A stretch of 5,048 nt of DNA from Nitrospiraceae bacterium (GCA_003523945.1 DOFS01000327.1:1-5048); one strand, 5' to 3'. Shown: positions 1 to 5,048, counted from the stretch's first letter. The notes: generated from the sequence alone by a model not told the origin. Numbers and translations are program-made.

Positions 1-1366
1 CATTGGCATAGGTGACTTCTAAGAATTGGTTTTCCTCCGTCAGGGCATACATCGACTCTACAGTAGTCTCGATAAGATGATGAATGAACGTCTCTGGATC
101 CGAGCCATGTTGAACCAATTCGGATTCTGCCAGGGGTAAAACCGACGTAAGATATTTCCCGAGGATATCCTTGGCACTCTGTTTGTCCGGTCTGGGAATT
201 TTGATTTTGATATCCAGGCGCCCCGGTCTCAAGACCGCTGGATCAATAAGGTCCTGCCGGTTACTGGCACCGATGACGATGACGTCTCGAAGGCTTTCTA
301 CCCCATCAATTTCAGATAAGAATTGGGGAACGATGGTGGACTCGATGTCTGAAGAAATTCCGGTTCCTCTTGTCCTGAACAACGCATCCATCTCATCAAA
401 AAAGACGATGACGGGATTGCCGTGTGACGCTTTCTCTTTCGCTTTTGCGAATACTTCGCGGATTTGACGTTCGGATTCACCGACGTATTTGTTTAGTAAT
501 TCAGGTCCCTTGATGTGCAGGAAGTAACTACGCACGTCTTTGCCCTTAAGGTGCCCGAGTTTTTTTGCAATCGAGTTCGCGACGGCTTTGGCAATCAGCG
601 TTTTCCCGCATCCAGGCGGTCCATAGAGCAGAAGACCTTTTGGTGGAGATAAGCGGTGTTCGGCGAATAGCTCAGGATACAGAAAGGGTAACTCGACAGC
701 GTCTTTGACTTGTTCCAGTTCTTTGGTTAACCCACCGATTTGGTCATACTGAATGTCTGGAACTTCCTCGATGACGAGTTCTTCCATTTCACCTTTGGGA
801 AGTTTTTCGATGAGGTATCCCGAACGGGGTTCAAAGAGAAGGTGGTCGCCGACACTTAATTTCTGTTGTGTCAGCGCATCGGAGAGTTCGACCACTCGCT
901 CGTCGTCTAAGTGAAGGCTGACGACTGCTCGCCCATCGTCGAGGAGCTGTTTGAGATGGACGATTTCCCCCTGCGGATCATACCCGCGCGCCTCAATGAT
1001 GTTTAGCCCTTCGTTTAATATCACCTCTTGGCCTTTTTTGAGTGATTCCAGGGTGATAGATGGGTGAAGGTTCACTCGTAGCTTTCTTCCACCAAGAGAA
1101 ATATTCACGGTCCCGTCTTCATTGGAGTTATAGAAGACGGCAAAGGTCGAAGGAGGGGCAGTAAGTTTGTCCACTTCCTTCCGAAGGGCTTCGATTTGTG
1201 ATTTGGCTTCTTGCAGCGTAGAGACCAGTTGCTCGTTTTTCTGCTGAGAAAGATTGAGCTTCTGTCGAGAATCATGCAGTTGTCGCATCTCGAGTTCCAT
1301 GGACTCGATCTCAGTTCGTAACTTTTCAATCTCACGGATATGTTCGTCTGTTTTTCGGATTCCCAT
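1..1366 (-). CDS. arc: Proteasome-activating AAA+ ATPase (ARC/Mpa type), 3' end beyond the window
   Basis: Hexameric ATPase that unfolds tagged proteins and feeds them into the bacterial 20S proteasome in the cytoplasm. The open reading frame runs uninterrupted for 455 codons from the ATG at 1366 to the left edge; family members are about 600 residues, so roughly 130-150 C-terminal residues are missing here. Residues 1-70 are charged and heptad-like (REIEKLRTEIESMELEM), the expected coiled coil that captures Pup-like tags. Residues about 72-190 match the tandem OB region (KGQEVILNEG at 111-120). The AAA domain follows from about 205: Walker A GPPGCGKT at 249-256, Walker B IVFFDE ending at E325, sensor-1 Asn369 in GASNR, and arginine-finger motif RPGR at 380-383. 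A TAGGA ribosome site lies 7 bases before the ATG. Mpa is the mycobacterial name. The C-terminal proteasome-docking tail cannot be seen. Other AAA families (FtsH, Cdc48) are excluded by the coiled coil plus double OB arrangement. Confidence 0.95.
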   Translation of the reverse strand, partial: MGIRKTDEHIREIEKLRTEIESMELEMRQLHDSRQKLNLSQQKNEQLVSTLQEAKSQIEALRKEVDKLTAPPSTFAVFYNSNEDGTVNISLGGRKLRVNLHPSITLESLKKGQEVILNEGLNIIEARGYDPQGEIVHLKQLLDDGRAVVSLHLDDERVVELSDALTQQKLSVGDHLLFEPRSGYLIEKLPKGEMEELVIEEVPDIQYDQIGGLTKELEQVKDAVELPFLYPELFAEHRLSPPKGLLLYGPPGCGKTLIAKAVANSIAKKLGHLKGKDVRSYFLHIKGPELLNKYVGESERQIREVFAKAKEKASHGNPVIVFFDEMDALFRTRGTGISSDIESTIVPQFLSEIDGVESLRDVIVIGASNRQDLIDPAVLRPGRLDIKIKIPRPDKQSAKDILGKYLTSVLPLAESELVQHGSDPETFIHHLIETTVESMYALTEENQFLEVTYAN

Positions 1367-1373
1367 AGTTAGA

Positions 1374-1378
1374 TCCTA
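1374..1378 (-). promoter_or_regulatory. Ribosome binding site of arc
   Basis: On the minus strand TAGGA precedes the ATG at 1366 with a 7-base spacer. This supports that ATG as the start, and the coiled coil begins directly after it as expected for the family. Confidence 0.55.
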
Positions 1379-1385
1379 CCTGATT

Positions 1386-1416
1386 AGAGGTCTTAACGAA
1401 ACCGAAAGACGCCTCT
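1386..1416 (-). promoter_or_regulatory. Possible stem-loop in the arc 5' untranslated region
   Basis: Read on the minus strand, AGAGGCGTCTT is followed 11 bases later by AAGACCTCT. The two arms pair over 9 base pairs with a two-base bulge. The hairpin sits just upstream of the ribosome site of the ATPase gene and has no following T-run, so it is a leader structure rather than a terminator. Function unknown; it could be chance. Confidence 0.25.
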
Positions 1417-1498
1417 TGCTGAAAAGAACTTCCCATACTTGTCCGTGCGCTAGTTGGTATTGGGAAAATCTGTTCATGACATTCCTTACTCTGAGTGG

Positions 1499-1528
1499 AT
1501 CTTACCACCCAAAAAATTTTAGGGTCAA
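1499..1528 (-). promoter_or_regulatory. Candidate sigma70-type promoter for arc
   Basis: On the minus strand TTGACC (1523-1528, 5 of 6 to the -35 consensus) is separated by 18 bases from TAAGAT (1499-1504, 4 of 6). A TGG directly before the -10 gives an extended -10 element. The spacer is AT-rich. Transcription would start near 1492, giving a leader of about 125 bases. This would let the proteasomal ATPase be expressed independently of the thiamin operon upstream. Confidence 0.45.
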
Positions 1529-1548
1529 CCGAACGCGTGAATGGTGAG

Positions 1549-1566
1549 TGTCAAAATAAGTTGACA
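1549..1566. repeat. Short inverted repeat between thiE and the arc promoter
   Basis: TGTCAA and TTGACA form a perfect 6-bp inverted repeat around a 6-base centre, starting 3 bp past the thiE stop codon. It is too weak and AT-rich, and has no T-tract, so it is not a convincing terminator. It could be a protein-binding site or chance. Confidence 0.2.
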
Positions 1567-1568
1567 AT

Positions 1569-2195
1569 TCAGGGTAATCGTGCAAGCAATTTCCGAGTGG
1601 CGTTTGGTATTGAAGGCGCTTGGAGTATGGAGGAAATGATGGCGACTCCGTAAGCTCCGGATGATAGGACGTGAGGGATTCTGATCGGGGTGATCCCTCC
1701 AATGGCATAGATGGGCAGGTGGATAGATTGGCTGGTTTCCTGAAGAATCGCTAACCCTAAAGGTGGTCCATATGCTCGTTTCGAAGGCGTATCATAAATC
1801 GGCCCTAGGACGATGAAGTCCGCCCCTTCCGCTTCCGCCACGCGAGCCTCCTCAATGGAATGCGTTGAGACGCCGATGAGGAAGCTGGTTCCTAACAGAC
1901 GACGCGCCACAGAAACGGGAAGACTGTCTGTCCGAAGGTGCACCCCGTCCGCTCCAAGGGCGAGGACCAAGTCGATGCGATCATTTAACAAGACCGTTCC
2001 GTGTTGGTGCTTGATAGGAGGGAAGAGTTGATGACAAACGGAGGTCAGATCGCGAGTCCCAAGATCTTTTTCCCGTATTTGAACCATCCGGACTCCGGCG
2101 TCTACCGCCTGGGTTACCACGGAAGAGAGGGGACGGGAAAGAGTCTGATGCCGATCGGTCAGAAGATAGAGTCTGGGGAGAGCGTGGGAGGACAT
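1569..2195 (-). CDS. thiE: Thiamine phosphate synthase (ThiE/TenI family)
   Basis: ThiE joins the pyrimidine HMP-PP with thiazole phosphate to make thiamine phosphate. The 208-residue protein has the family TIM-barrel signature: VQIREKD at 38-44 (diphosphate binding), Asn71-Asp72 and Asp90 (metal/diphosphate region), GADGVHL at 81-87, GVSTHS at 108-113, GPIYDTPSK at 131-139 and AIGGI at 164-168. The segment after GVHL reads RTDSLP instead of the usual GQxD of classic ThiE, and GPIYDTPSK differs from the usual TxTK. The protein could therefore be the TenI-type thiazole tautomerase, which has the same fold and is often beside thiG. The ATG at 2195 is preferred; an in-frame TTG at 2201 would add two residues. 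Neither has a good ribosome site, and thiG ends 12 bases upstream, so translational coupling with thiG is likely. A CCCAATTTGGG palindrome (2197-2207) covers the junction. Confidence 0.88.
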   Translation of the reverse strand: MSSHALPRLYLLTDRHQTLSRPLSSVVTQAVDAGVRMVQIREKDLGTRDLTSVCHQLFPPIKHQHGTVLLNDRIDLVLALGADGVHLRTDSLPVSVARRLLGTSFLIGVSTHSIEEARVAEAEGADFIVLGPIYDTPSKRAYGPPLGLAILQETSQSIHLPIYAIGGITPIRIPHVLSSGAYGVAIISSILQAPSIPNATRKLLARLP

Positions 2196-2207
2196 TCCCA
2201 ATTTGGG

Positions 2208-2981
2208 TTATAACATGCCCTCGATAGGGCTGCTGGCAGTAGCATATAACTTCCTGGGTATTCTTCCCGCTTTGTAAGCCAATCGCCCGGCGTCAACGGC
2301 ATATCGCATAGCCGTGGCCATCATCAACGGATCTTTCGCCCCGGCAATAGCGGTGTTCATTAAGACGGCATCGGCTCCGTATTCCATAGCCAGGGCGGCG
2401 TCGGAAGCTGTGCCAACCCCGGCGTCAACGATAACCGGGACATTTACCGTTTCCATAATGATTTTAAGATTATACGGATTGCGAATGCCTAACCCTGAAC
2501 CGATCGGTGCGGCGAGAGGCATGACGGCTGGGCATCCGATATCGACTAACTTTTTGGCGACAATGGGGTCGTCATTGGTGTACGGCAATACCACGAAGCC
2601 TTCGGCGATCAAAATTTTTGCGGCTTCAATCAGTCCCGCCGTATCAGGAAATAGCGTGCGTTCATCTCCAATGACTTCCAACTTCACCAAATCTGAAACC
2701 CCAGCAGCACGGGCAAGTCGAGAATAGCGAAGAGCATCTTCGACGGTATAGCAACCTGCTGTGTTAGGCAAAATGGTATATTTCTTCGGATCGAGATAGT
2801 CCAGTAAATTGTCTGATTTGTTGTCGGTTATGTTGACACGGCGCACCGCAACAGTTACCACATCAGCTCCGGAAGCCTCAATCGCTTTTCGAGTTTCTTC
2901 AAAGTTTTGATATTTTCCTGTTCCCACCCAGAGGCGGGAGCGGAAGGTTCGACCTGCAATGATTAACGGATCTTGACTCAT
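2208..2981 (-). CDS. thiG: Thiazole synthase ThiG
   Basis: ThiG condenses 1-deoxy-D-xylulose 5-phosphate, dehydroglycine and the ThiS thiocarboxylate into the thiazole phosphate of thiamin, in the cytoplasm. The 257-residue length is the usual one (about 256). The whole sequence follows the family: WVGTGKY at 18-24, VTVAVRR at 42-48, the Schiff-base lysine K100 in [16 protein letters not shown] at 132-138, [12 protein letters not shown] at 154-165, VDAGVG at 185-190 and [12 protein letters not shown] at 204-215. The ATG at 2981 is 2 bases past the thiS stop and has a strong AAGGGG ribosome site that lies inside the end of thiS. The gene is intact, with no missing key residue. It is the middle gene of thiS-thiG-thiE. 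Neither thiF nor a dehydroglycine source (thiO or thiH) is in the window. Confidence 0.98.
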   Translation of the reverse strand: MSQDPLIIAGRTFRSRLWVGTGKYQNFEETRKAIEASGADVVTVAVRRVNITDNKSDNLLDYLDPKKYTILPNTAGCYTVEDALRYSRLARAAGVSDLVKLEVIGDERTLFPDTAGLIEAAKILIAEGFVVLPYTNDDPIVAKKLVDIGCPAVMPLAAPIGSGLGIRNPYNLKIIMETVNVPVIVDAGVGTASDAALAMEYGADAVLMNTAIAGAKDPLMMATAMRYAVDAGRLAYKAGRIPRKLYATASSPIEGML

Positions 2982-2983
2982 CT

Positions 2984-3211
2984 CTACCCCTTGTATTCGG
3001 CTCGTCTGGGAGAGCCGCCCCCGATAAAACTTAAAATTTCAACCTTGTCCCCGTTCCGGAGATTCCAGGTAAGGAAATCTCCTCGATCCAATATTTTCAG
3101 GTTGATTTCTACGGCGACTTGTTCTGAACGGAGGTGAAGCGTTTGAAGAAGTTGTGCGACTGTCAGAGGCTCATCCACCTCACGTTGCTCTCCATTTACG
3201 ACGATTTGCAT
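2984..3211 (-). CDS. thiS: Sulfur carrier protein ThiS with C-terminal extension
   Basis: Small ubiquitin-fold protein whose C-terminal glycine is adenylated and then thiocarboxylated to carry sulfur to ThiG. The 75 residues show the family pattern: an initial MQIVVNGE strand, LTVAQLL at 17-23, [10 protein letters not shown] at 31-40, and the late motif [14 protein letters not shown] at 53-66. ThiS normally ends at this Gly-Gly. Here the frame continues for nine residues, SPRRAEYKG, before a TAG. The reading is clear and no stop is passed. The extra codons also carry the ribosome site of thiG. Either the tail is removed by a protease to expose Gly-Gly, or the protein needs another explanation (see findings). 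The ATG at 3211 has no obvious ribosome site but fits the family N-terminus exactly. First gene of the thiS-thiG-thiE operon. Confidence 0.93.
   Translation of the reverse strand: MQIVVNGEQREVDEPLTVAQLLQTLHLRSEQVAVEINLKILDRGDFLTWNLRNGDKVEILSFIGGGSPRRAEYKG
2987..2992 (-). promoter_or_regulatory. thiG ribosome binding site inside the end of thiS
   Basis: On the minus strand AAGGGG lies 5 bases before the thiG ATG and encodes the last Lys-Gly codons of the ThiS extension, immediately ahead of the thiS TAG stop. A terminating ribosome would sit on the thiG start, so the two genes are probably translationally coupled. Confidence 0.65.
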
Positions 3212-3231
3212 GTGTATAGAAGCAAGAACGA

Positions 3232-3263
3232 AATGCCCAGGGAATTCCGGTCATTCGGGCATT
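3232..3263. promoter_or_regulatory. Inverted repeat at the start of the thiS leader
   Basis: AATGCCC (3232-3238) and GGGCATT (3257-3263) are perfect 7-bp inverted arms around 18 bases that contain a GGAATTCC palindrome. The distal arm overlaps the predicted thiS transcription start (about 3258), so as DNA it is placed like an operator. If transcription starts further upstream, it could instead be an RNA hairpin ahead of thiS. No T-run typical of a terminator follows. Confidence 0.3.
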
Positions 3264-3264
3264 C

Positions 3265-3294
3265 ATCCTACGGGACTTGCGAAATTCTTGTCAA
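3265..3294 (-). promoter_or_regulatory. Candidate sigma70-type promoter of the thiSGE operon
   Basis: On the minus strand a perfect TTGACA -35 box (3289-3294) is followed after 18 bases by TAGGAT (3265-3270, 4 of 6 to TATAAT). The predicted start near 3258 gives a leader of only about 47 bases. That is too short for a TPP riboswitch, and no THI-box sequence is visible between 3212 and 3457. Confidence 0.55.
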
Positions 3295-3349
3295 TGAAAT
3301 GAGAGGGAGTCATGATGGTGGGAATTGGCCGTTGTGAGCCAAAAAAGTG

Positions 3350-3377
3350 TTATCCACCTGACCTGGTTTGGTACACT
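3350..3377 (+). promoter_or_regulatory. Weak candidate extended -10 promoter for the HhH gene
   Basis: TTTGGTACACT holds a TGn motif followed by TACACT (3372-3377, 4 of 6 to the -10 consensus). The position expected for the -35 box (TTATCC) matches poorly. A start near 3384 would leave a leader of about 74 bases before the ATG at 3458. It is the best candidate seen on this strand. Confidence 0.28.
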
Positions 3378-3457
3378 GAAACTGACAGATCAATGAGAAT
3401 TGGGCACGTTGGAAGTGTGCGATAGAGCGAGACCCTGGTGAGGCTGAGGCGTTGGTC

Positions 3458-3934
3458 ATGGAGAACAACATTAATGAGGATCTCACAGCTTTGTTCCTGT
3501 CGATGGCGGGTTTGTTGGCGTCCAGAGGTGAAAATCCTTATAAGGTCAAAGCTTATCGCCGGGCTGCAGATTCCCTGAAAAGCCTGCAAGAGGATGTGAC
3601 ACAGGTAGCAAATCGTGGCGAACTCAAAACCATCCCGGGGATAGGAAAGGAATTATCCATTAAAATTGAGGAATTTCTTTCTACAGGTCGAATCCGTGCC
3701 TATGAGGAATTAAAGACTCCTCTTCCTGTGGCAGTCCGGGAATGGATTACGCTGCCGGGATTTTCAGAACCGATTGTCCATGATCTGGTTTTTCGATTGG
3801 GCATTACAACATGGGAGGATCTGGAGGCGCTGGCCCAATCGCATTTATTGCAAACCCTTCCAGGGTTAGGGAGTCGAGGTGGGGAAATCTTGGCCGCAAT
3901 TCAGGAAAAGCGATCCACTTATGAAGAGGCATAA
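3458..3934 (+). CDS. Stand-alone helix-hairpin-helix protein resembling the N-terminus of PolX / DNA polymerase beta
   Basis: Cytoplasmic DNA-binding protein of 158 residues, function not established. Residues 1-80 match the 8-kDa lyase domain of family X polymerases: GENPYKVKAYRRAA at 25-38 (compare NAYRKAA in human Pol beta), then the first helix-hairpin-helix TIPGIGKELSIKIEEFL at 58-74. K69 aligns with Lys72, the Schiff-base nucleophile of the Pol beta dRP lyase. A second hairpin, LPGFSEPIVHDL, starts at 99 and a third, LPGLGSRGGEIL, at 134; these correspond to the fingers region. The bacterial PolX polymerase palm and PHP exonuclease domains are absent, and the stop is followed by non-coding sequence, so this is a free-standing domain. 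The ATG at 3458 has GAGG 8 bases upstream; a TTG at 3452 in frame is less likely. Divergent from the thiamin operon. Confidence 0.87.
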   Translation: MENNINEDLTALFLSMAGLLASRGENPYKVKAYRRAADSLKSLQEDVTQVANRGELKTIPGIGKELSIKIEEFLSTGRIRAYEELKTPLPVAVREWITLPGFSEPIVHDLVFRLGITTWEDLEALAQSHLLQTLPGLGSRGGEILAAIQEKRSTYEEA

Positions 3935-4010
3935 CCAGGGAAGGGGCGAGGCAGAAGGTTTTCCCGTCGTTCTTAATGGATAAAACCCGAATCTCAATCA
4001 ATTGGAAACG

Positions 4011-4026
4011 GATATGGATACATATC
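4011..4026. repeat. Perfect short palindrome upstream of the RAM-domain gene
   Basis: GATATG-GATA-CATATC is a perfect 6-bp inverted repeat around four bases, 30 bases upstream of the ATG at 4057. It lies in the 122-bp gap between the two plus-strand genes and could be an operator or a small leader hairpin. It is short and AT-rich, so chance is not excluded. The rest of the gap shows no clear promoter or terminator. Confidence 0.3.
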
Positions 4027-4056
4027 AGGCATTCACCTCAGCAGGATGGTTAAGTA

Positions 4057-4293
4057 ATGGCAATTTCTGCATTTGTGTTAATTGACACGACAGGGACTCA
4101 CACCAAGAGTGCGTATAAAACGATCACACGCATTCAGGGTGTGAAGTCCGCCTACCCGGTAACAGGCCCATTTGATTTGATCGTGCACGTGGAAGCTGAA
4201 ACCTTAGAAGAGCTTAATGACCTCATAATGGTTCGTCTTCGAGGCATTGATGGAGTCATTAAAACGAATACGGCAATCGTGCTTGACATCTAA
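4057..4293 (+). CDS. Single-domain Lrp/AsnC ligand-binding (RAM) protein
   Basis: Small cytoplasmic protein of 78 residues that consists only of the effector-binding, oligomerising domain of Lrp/AsnC regulators, with no helix-turn-helix. The beta-alpha-beta-beta-alpha-beta order is visible: strand AFVLID at 5-10, helix around 15-26, IQGVKSAYPVTGPFD at 26-40 with the family VTGxxD turn, strand LIVHVEA at 41-47, helix 49-62, then GVIKTNTAIVLDI at 66-78. Stand-alone members of this family are known to bind amino acids or to associate with full-length Lrp proteins; the ligand here cannot be told. AGGA lies 10 bases before the ATG. It is 122 bp downstream of the HhH gene in the same direction and ends against a strong hairpin shared with the convergent protease gene. 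Confidence 0.92.
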   Translation: MAISAFVLIDTTGTHTKSAYKTITRIQGVKSAYPVTGPFDLIVHVEAETLEELNDLIMVRLRGIDGVIKTNTAIVLDI

Positions 4294-4310
4294 TGGGTTC
4301 CACGTCCTTG

Positions 4311-4337
4311 GGGCCGGCCGCGTCATGCGGCCGGTTT
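4311..4337 (+). terminator. Strong hairpin terminator between convergent genes
   Basis: CCGGCCGC (4314-4321) and GCGGCCGG (4327-4334) form a perfect 8-bp all-G/C stem around GTCAT, followed on the plus strand by TTT and then a mixed T-rich stretch. It starts about 20 bases past the RAM gene stop. On the minus strand no T-run follows, so it works best for the plus-strand gene, though the stem itself is symmetrical. The loop holds the stop codon of the convergent protease gene. Confidence 0.65.
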
Positions 4338-5048
4338 CAACTGTTTGAAGACCTTCCAGGATTTCAACATTTCTACAGCCTTGAGTAATTGAAGGTCTTC
4401 AGGGGGAATGGGCTGAGCCTCCTCCTTGTTCTGAGGGGCCGAAGAGACCGGGGTTTTGGCAGAAGCGGGAGCAGGGGAGGAATCTGCAGCACTTTCGTCT
4501 TTTTTCCCTTCAGGAGATTCCTGTTTAGCCACTTGAGCGGGTTTCGGATCAATCACAATGTCGGGTTGCACGCCGATGGAATGAATCGATTTGCCGTTGG
4601 GGGTAAAGTATTTCGCTGTGGTGAGTCTCAGGCCCGATCCATCGGAGAGAGGGAGTATTGTTTGGACAGACCCTTTTCCAAAGGTTGTAGTGCCAATGAC
4701 CACCGCTTTACCCCAGTCCTGCATGGCTGCCGCCACGATTTCTGAGGCGCTGGCAGACCCATGATTGACCAATACGATCATAGGGTATTGATAGTTCTTA
4801 CTCGTCGCCCGTGCCCGGTATTCGTCCTTTTTGCCGTTGCGTCCTTGTATCGAGACGACGAGGCGTCCGGATTCTAAAAACTGTTCGGAAACTCCGACGG
4901 CTGCGGTCAACAGACCACCGGGATTATTCCGGAGATCAAGGATTAAGCCCTGGATGTTTTTCGGAACTAACTTTTCCAATTCCGTGGAGAGGTCGTCGAC
5001 CGTGGCTTCTTGAAACTGACTCAATCGAACGTAACCAATGTTGCCTTC
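4323..5048 (-). CDS. ctpA: C-terminal processing peptidase, S41 family, 5' end beyond the window
   Basis: Periplasmic or membrane-anchored serine protease that trims or degrades proteins from their C-terminus. The visible 241 residues begin inside the protease domain: the frame is open to the right edge (GYVRLSQF at 5-12), and the signal peptide and PDZ domain lie outside. Seen in order: LDLRNNPGGL at 37-46, GSASASEI at 97-104 with the expected nucleophile Ser100, Asp111 in MQDWG, and the catalytic Lys125 in TTFGKGSVQ. The Ser-Lys spacing of 25 equals that of E. coli Prc. TPNGKSIHSIGVQPD at 149-163 ends the core. Residues about 170-215 form a Pro/Ala/Ser/Glu-rich low-complexity linker, followed by LQLLKAVEML, the usual CtpA-type C-terminal helix. 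The absence of a long C-terminal domain favours the CtpA over the Prc subgroup. The TGA stop sits in the loop of the shared terminator hairpin. Confidence 0.95.
   Translation of the reverse strand, partial: EGNIGYVRLSQFQEATVDDLSTELEKLVPKNIQGLILDLRNNPGGLLTAAVGVSEQFLESGRLVVSIQGRNGKKDEYRARATSKNYQYPMIVLVNHGSASASEIVAAAMQDWGKAVVIGTTTFGKGSVQTILPLSDGSGLRLTTAKYFTPNGKSIHSIGVQPDIVIDPKPAQVAKQESPEGKKDESAADSSPAPASAKTPVSSAPQNKEEAQPIPPEDLQLLKAVEMLKSWKVFKQLKPAA

Noticed and set aside
171..480. Open frames 171-467 (plus) and 298-480 (minus) inside the AAA domain.
   Set aside because: They lie over the Walker B to sensor-1 part of the ATPase in other frames and resemble nothing.
1105..1547. Overlapping open frames on both strands across the start of the ATPase gene (1105-1335 minus, 1254-1547 plus).
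   Set aside because: The ATPase frame has a continuous family match here; the other frames give arginine/serine-rich or cysteine-rich sequence with no family resemblance and no ribosome site.
1561..1589. TTGACA at 1561 as a plus-strand promoter.
   Set aside because: No acceptable -10 box lies 16-18 bases downstream, and it would read antisense into thiE.
2314..2727. A 137-codon plus-strand frame opposite thiG.
   Set aside because: It is antisense to the highly conserved ThiG core; its alanine/serine-rich composition follows from the ThiG codons.
3407..3422. GCAC ... GTGC repeat in the HhH leader.
   Set aside because: Four-base arms are expected by chance in a region of this length.
3937..3965. 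GGGAA ... TTCCC arms after the HhH gene as a terminator.
   Set aside because: Only about 5 base pairs with a loop of nearly 20 bases and no T-run; not a convincing terminator.
4389..5013. Plus-strand frames opposite the protease gene.
   Set aside because: Shadows of the S41 protease, whose catalytic motifs are all in the minus-strand frame.

Overview
The window is ordinary bacterial chromosome with compact genes and roughly balanced base composition. It shows no mobile elements, tRNA/rRNA genes, CRISPR array or long repeats. Six protein genes plus a divergent promoter region account for nearly all of it. The most informative gene for taxonomy is the proteasome-activating AAA ATPase (ARC/Mpa type) at the left edge. 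Outside Actinobacteria this ATPase is known from Nitrospirota (Nitrospira, Leptospirillum) and a few other Gram-negative lineages that carry a 20S proteasome and the Pup-like modifier UBact. A Nitrospira-like organism is my best inference. It rests on protein family content only, not on a database search.

Layout, left to right. (1) Positions 1-1366, minus strand: the N-terminal 455 codons of the proteasomal ATPase; its C-terminus lies beyond the left edge. (2) Positions 1367-1568: a 202-bp leader with a plausible extended -10 sigma70-type promoter and a possible 5'UTR hairpin. (3) Positions 1569-3211, minus strand: a tight thiamin operon, thiS-thiG-thiE, with 2 bp between thiS and thiG and 6-12 bp between thiG and thiE. 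(4) Positions 3212-3457: a divergent promoter region with a near-consensus promoter for thiS and a weaker candidate for the plus-strand gene. No TPP riboswitch is visible. (5) Positions 3458-3934, plus strand: a stand-alone helix-hairpin-helix protein that matches the N-terminal lyase/fingers part of family X DNA polymerases but has no polymerase or PHP domain. (6) Positions 4057-4293, plus strand: a single-domain Lrp/AsnC ligand-binding (RAM) protein without a DNA-binding domain. (7) Positions 4323-5048, minus strand: the C-terminal part of an S41 carboxy-terminal processing protease. It converges on the RAM gene, and a strong hairpin overlaps its own stop codon.

How the genes work together: ThiS carries sulfur to ThiG for thiazole phosphate synthesis. 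ThiE (or a TenI-like tautomerase; the sequence does not fully decide) acts on the product. The proteasomal ATPase lies downstream in the same direction with no convincing terminator in between, so some read-through from the thiamin operon is possible. The points most worth a second look are the C-terminal extension of ThiS beyond its Gly-Gly motif, the polymerase-less PolX-like HhH protein that keeps the lysine equivalent to the Pol beta lyase nucleophile, and the proteasome locus that probably continues to the left.
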